Assembly (NCBI RefSeq): GCF_047495875.1
Contig: NC_092463.1
Coordinates: forward strand, 16,543,224-16,607,223
DNA length: 64,000 nucleotides
Direction: 5' to 3'
DNA from: Pithys albifrons albifrons
Taxonomy: Eukaryota; Chordata; Aves; Passeriformes; Thamnophilidae
Positions within the stretch are counted from its first letter, which is position 1. Every line of letters starts with the position of its first letter. A program made the translations under genes and the position numbers. Under the pieces are notes generated by a model. It saw only the letters and a program-made list of their open reading frames with translations. It was not told the origin of the DNA and made no database searches. Below, one piece after another: positions 59,585 to 64,000 of this stretch.

Positions 59585-62500
59585 AACCTTGCATGCAAGT
59601 GCTTCAAACCATCAGTCTTCTGGGGTTTTTTCCTTGACTTAAGCAAAGGAATGAATTTTTCATATTCTGAAAGTAGTTCCATTAATTGGAAGCCATGGCT
59701 AAGCAGAGGGGCCCATTGGAAATCCACACTGTAACAGGGGAATTAAGCACTCAGCTTCCTCCTGCGCTGCACTGAAGATGCTGTCAGGAAAAGCAGTGGC
59801 CCTGGTTGCCCCTGCAGTGGGCCTCAAGCATGGCACAATTAAAGCAGCTGCTTGTGTTCTGTGGTTAAGGAAATCCCCCCGGAGACAATGTATTGCTACT
59901 TGATTGCAAGAGTACTCAATTGTCTAGCGAAGCTGTTATCCTCTATTTAGCCAGAGACGAGAAAAGAAATCTTTATGTATCACTCCTACATAACAAAAAA
60001 AAGCTAATTAGAGAAGTCACGTCCTCGGGGGTAAAATAAAACCACCACAAAACAAGGCAATGATGGCAGTAAGTAAAAGTGAGCTGGAGACTTGGCTCAG
60101 ATCTGCCACTGCTCTGTTTACCCAACCCAGAGGCTGACACCCACCCTGTGCCTCACTTTGTGTCACCCATCAAGAGAAGGTGCTTCTGCACTTTTGAGGG
60201 GTATTGATATTTTCATTTTCAGCTTTTATAATAGAAGCATCCTTTTGGCACCAGAAATTACCTTGGAATATTGACCTGTACTGCAAAGATCAACAGGTGA
60301 ATAGCAAGAACCTTATTGTCATATTTTATCTCCTTTTGTTTTGTTAAACTACACACACTCCTGATTTCAATAGGATTCACATGGACTTTGGAATGATCCA
60401 GGAACAGGTTCTTTGCTTTAGCAGGAGTAATAGACTTTGGAACCCTTAGATACATGTTAGGTGCTTTTTCAAGAAAATATAGAGCTCCTCCATATTACTG
60501 GGGTGACCTTGCATAGTGTTTCTATTCCTGTTAACATCCTGGGAGGACACTGCTGTATTTCTTGCATGGATTCAGCTGAAACTTTTCTTTGGGTCATTAT
60601 TGCTGAATGATGAGTTTGTGTTCATGTGAAAGTTAATTTTGTAGTCACTGAATGCTTATAGCCAATGGTCCCTCCCACAGTAATAAATGGATGCTTAAAA
60701 TAAAGAATTTACCAAGACAGACATTCATCCAGCAGCAAAGACTTCATTTTATTGGCAGAGACTGTGTTTTCTGAAGTATTTTTACACCCGTCCCCAATAT
60801 CAATCACACTGCCATTATCTTAATTTCACACCTTCAATATCCAATAATATTTTACTTTTGAACAAGAAATGAGAGGGCATGGAGTTTTATAGGAGAGATG
60901 AATTGAAGTGCAATGGGAAGGACAGGCTGATGGTTATCCTCAGTGCTGTGGGATGTTGTGAGATACCAAGGGATTGTACTGGCCAAGGACTGTGTCGTAC
61001 TCACACACTGAGATGTTGGACAAGAGCGTTCAAACCTCTCTATTTCTTTAAACAATGCCCATTATCTATGTTTTCTTTTCTCCTCTCCAGAATATCCTGC
61101 CTGATATGCTATTTGCCTTCTCCCTTCTATCCATCCAATTTTCTCTAGAACCCCTGACCCTGTTCTTTGATTTTAATTCCAAAGGGCTCAATTGCATCCC
61201 ACACTTAACCTGAACACCATGCCTTCACACCATCCTCACCAACACCAGACAATTTTCATCTGCTTTAATGTTTAGCTTCAGATGTGCCTCTATACAGCTT
61301 GCCTGCCATAGGTGTCCCCTGTAACCTACAGAAGGGTGGGTGCAAAGACACAATATGGCTCATCCAAGCCTTTGCAGAAGGTTTTTAGTGTAAACAGGGA
61401 CCCAGATTAGGACTTTAAAACTGCAGATACATCACCATCTCCAAGAGACTTCTCTGCCACTCTGTCATCCCTCCTGCTGAATATCCCCATGAGTTTCTGT
61501 TGTGCTTTGGCTAAATAGCAGTCTCAGCACAGATCTTTATTTTCTGCTTAGTATTTCATTCTCCCATGTCTTCCTGCTTGCTGCACCAAGGCCAGATTTC
61601 CTTCCCTGAGCACACAGCACAGCTTCTAGTGTCAGCCTTATCTTCATGAGGACTTCACATTGGAAATTTTGCTCACTGCATCCTGGACTTCCCCCATCTC
61701 CAACACTGTTCACAAGACCTAACTCATTTTATGGAATTAGGTCTGCATTTACTTCTGGTTACATCGCTTGAGATGCAGATGGTAAAGATACCTAGAAGTC
61801 AGTCTGTTAATCTAATTCCCTCTGTAGTCTTTGAAACAGCTGCCAGAAACACCTGAGCTGCACAGTCTCTCAAGACAAATATTCTGCCCTCCTAGTCCAG
61901 GGAAAGACCTACTTAACCCATCTTCCCACTGTCAGAAAATTGCATTCTATTTTCCAGTGAATCATACAGCTCATTTTCCTTTCCAGTAGTCACTCAGACT
62001 TTGCCACTGTTCCCCTGCCAGCCAGCAGCTCCCACAATGACTGCCAGCAGCCAGACCAGGTGGCAGCAGCATCGGGCAGCAAATAGGTGTGAAACAGTCA
62101 GGAGACTCATTGCATTGTTTGGCTGAAACCAGCACCAGCAAAGGGAGCAATGAGTTATGTAACAGGCATGAGGAATTGGGGAAATGTTTCAGCCTGTGAT
62201 AAAAGCTTGGGGACCTGGTTTCTATGCTCAGTTTTCTATTTCCTCCCCACATGACCACTGCAATACATTTAACTTTGCTGTAACTCAGTTTACTTCTTGG
62301 ACAAAATCCTCTTTGTAGAGGGCTCTGGGACCTAGGAAGGAAAGACCCAAGAAAACACTGATGATTGATATTCTAACACTTTCCTATTTTAAATGGGTTC
62401 CTCATCCTGTCTTTTGCTCAAGAGATAAGGTGAACACATAATCAGTTTTAGTGGCAATTTTGATACACCAAATGCTTCAGAGAGAGGTCACTTCAGTCTT

Positions 62501-64000
62501 GCAGACTTGGCTCAAAGCAACACCTTTTTGAACTAAGAGAAGCTTTTCTTGCTTGCAGTCAGGAGGACCCAGCTCCCACAGAAGAGAAGGGAGAGGAACA
62601 CATAAACTTTTAACTAGCTACGCTTTATCTCTTGCTGCTTCTTGTGCAGCCTAATTAATCAAACTAGGGGCTTTGCATTCCAGCAAGTGCCTCGGTCACA
62701 TTTCCACAGGACTCACCAAGCAGAAACCCTGCACATCCCTGGCAGGACTCTGCAGCTGCAATGAGTAAGCACAGCAACCCTGAGTGAAGGGAACTTTGCC
62801 AGAGAGCTGCAGGTGAGGATTCACCCCTCTGGATTTTGAGGCTTGAGGACAGAGCTGGCTGGGAGAGGAGTGCAGAGCACTTTGATACATATCATCTCTG
62901 ACACCACAATCAGCCATCTGTTCTGAGTTTATTAAAAGTGATGTACTCTGCTGGGAGGATCAGGAGGCATCTGCTAGTGCATTTACATTCAAATCCTCAC
63001 AGCAAGCCCATCCGTCCTCCTTTTTTAATTAATTGAACCCCTTTTTGTGAAGGCACAAAGATAAAAGCTTCCTCTGTAAATAGGAGCATATATTATGCTA
63101 ATACCATTAAATAGCTAATACACAGAAAAACAATTAAGTGCAAGTAGTAGCATCTCTCTCAGGATTTAAGAAAGCTGTTCTGACAGAGATCATTCCTGTT
63201 TAAAGGATCACCATCTAAACCTGGCTTATGTGGCAGTGCAGTTTTGCTGCTGGAGAATTGCTAATCAGCTGCTTGGGGCAAGAGAGAACCCTGAGGTGAT
63301 GAACTGAGGCACACACTCTTTGTGACCCTATCTGCAATGTCTGGAGGGTGCTGAGAGACACAAGACCCCTTCAGCAGAGCAGTGCCAAGGAGTTTGGAGG
63401 CAGATGCTGCAGAGCAAGTGTAGATCCTCTTTGGCTGAAGTGGGAGCAATAGGTAGACTGGCTTTGCATTAGCATAGCTGCTTTAAAAAGGTGAAGAGCT
63501 AGAGATGTTTTTCATCACACTGAAGGGTGAGAAGGAAAAAGGCAGTGTCAAAGCTGCTGGTCTCTGTTAACTCTGCTTGGCATTGGGTGCCTGTGGCAGG
63601 AATGACCACCCCTGCTGGTGCTGCTGCCTGCACTGGTTACCCCTGTGGTATCATTAGGTGCACAGTGCTGCATGGGCTCGGCTCTCTGGGCTTCAGTGGG
63701 TTCGAAGCTGGGTAGCAGTGGCAGAAAAGGCCCCTCACGCTGCCAGCGGCCAGGGTGCAGTGTGATTTGCTCAACTGGTGGGAATACCTGCAGCAGATCA
63801 TGCTTATGTCTTGGTACAAAAACCTCTCCTAGAAGTGTCAAGATCTCAGCCTCTTCCTGTTGAGAGGGACATGTCCTATGTATGGGGAAAGGCATCTGAA
63901 TAAAATGCAGTGGGAGTTTTTGGCAGAGGCTGCCATGTGAAAAGACCATAATAGTCTCCAAACCAGGGTGGTTGGTGGGCCACCAGGGACTGCCAACATC

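Larger units (their letters stand above)
50731..64000. other. Intergenic region upstream of CHGA
   Basis: No exon of a known gene is recognised in this 13 kb. Human has GOLGA5 upstream of CHGA at a greater distance, so absence here is not surprising. The region holds two simple-sequence arrays, CR1 remnants and some AT-rich blocks that may be conserved non-coding sequence. A 137-codon frame on the minus strand at 63548-63961 matches nothing I know. Confidence 0.65.

Noticed and set aside
63548..63961. 137-codon open frame on the minus strand near the right edge
   Set aside because: The translation resembles no family I know and shows no splice or promoter context. It is within chance length, though an edge-truncated feature cannot be excluded.

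Overview
The window is vertebrate nuclear DNA, most likely from a bird. Genes are split into small exons with GT-AG introns, only CR1-type LINE remnants are recognisable among interspersed repeats, repeat density is low, and the two genes encode proteins of amniote type. Species was not determined. Exon calls come from reading frames, splice sites and remembered human family sequences; no database search was run.

The left half (1-~35.4 kb, + strand) is the 3' part of ITPK1, inositol-tetrakisphosphate 1-kinase. Six coding exons at 14809-29891 join in phase to encode 286 residues, from about human residue 122 to the C terminus, including most of the ATP-grasp site. The exons for roughly the first 121 residues were not found and probably lie left of the window. 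A long AT-rich 3' UTR follows, with several candidate poly(A) signals (31918, 32355, 35361, perhaps 36040). The intron between the second and third exons here holds a ~300-bp retroposon with a 5S rRNA-like head and a direct repeat at both ends.

The right-centre (37.3-50.7 kb, - strand) is a complete CHGA (chromogranin A) gene. Eight coding exons give a 473-residue prohormone with an 18-residue signal peptide, the two-cysteine vasostatin loop, long acidic stretches, and WE-14, catestatin and serpinin equivalents bordered by basic pairs. The promoter has a TATA box, a CRE-like site and a G-rich box in the usual granin order. A possible 42-nt, phase-preserving extra exon lies between coding exons 5 and 6. 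ITPK1 and CHGA are convergent neighbours, as in human 14q32.

From 50.7 to 64 kb, upstream of CHGA, I see no gene. This stretch contains CR1 remnants, a hexanucleotide and a pentanucleotide satellite, and possible conserved non-coding blocks. The two genes do not form a pathway: ITPK1 acts on soluble inositol phosphates in the cytosol, and CHGA is cargo of dense-core secretory granules. I did not find a clearly new biological system. The best leads are the 5S-headed retroposon and the candidate CHGA mini-exon.
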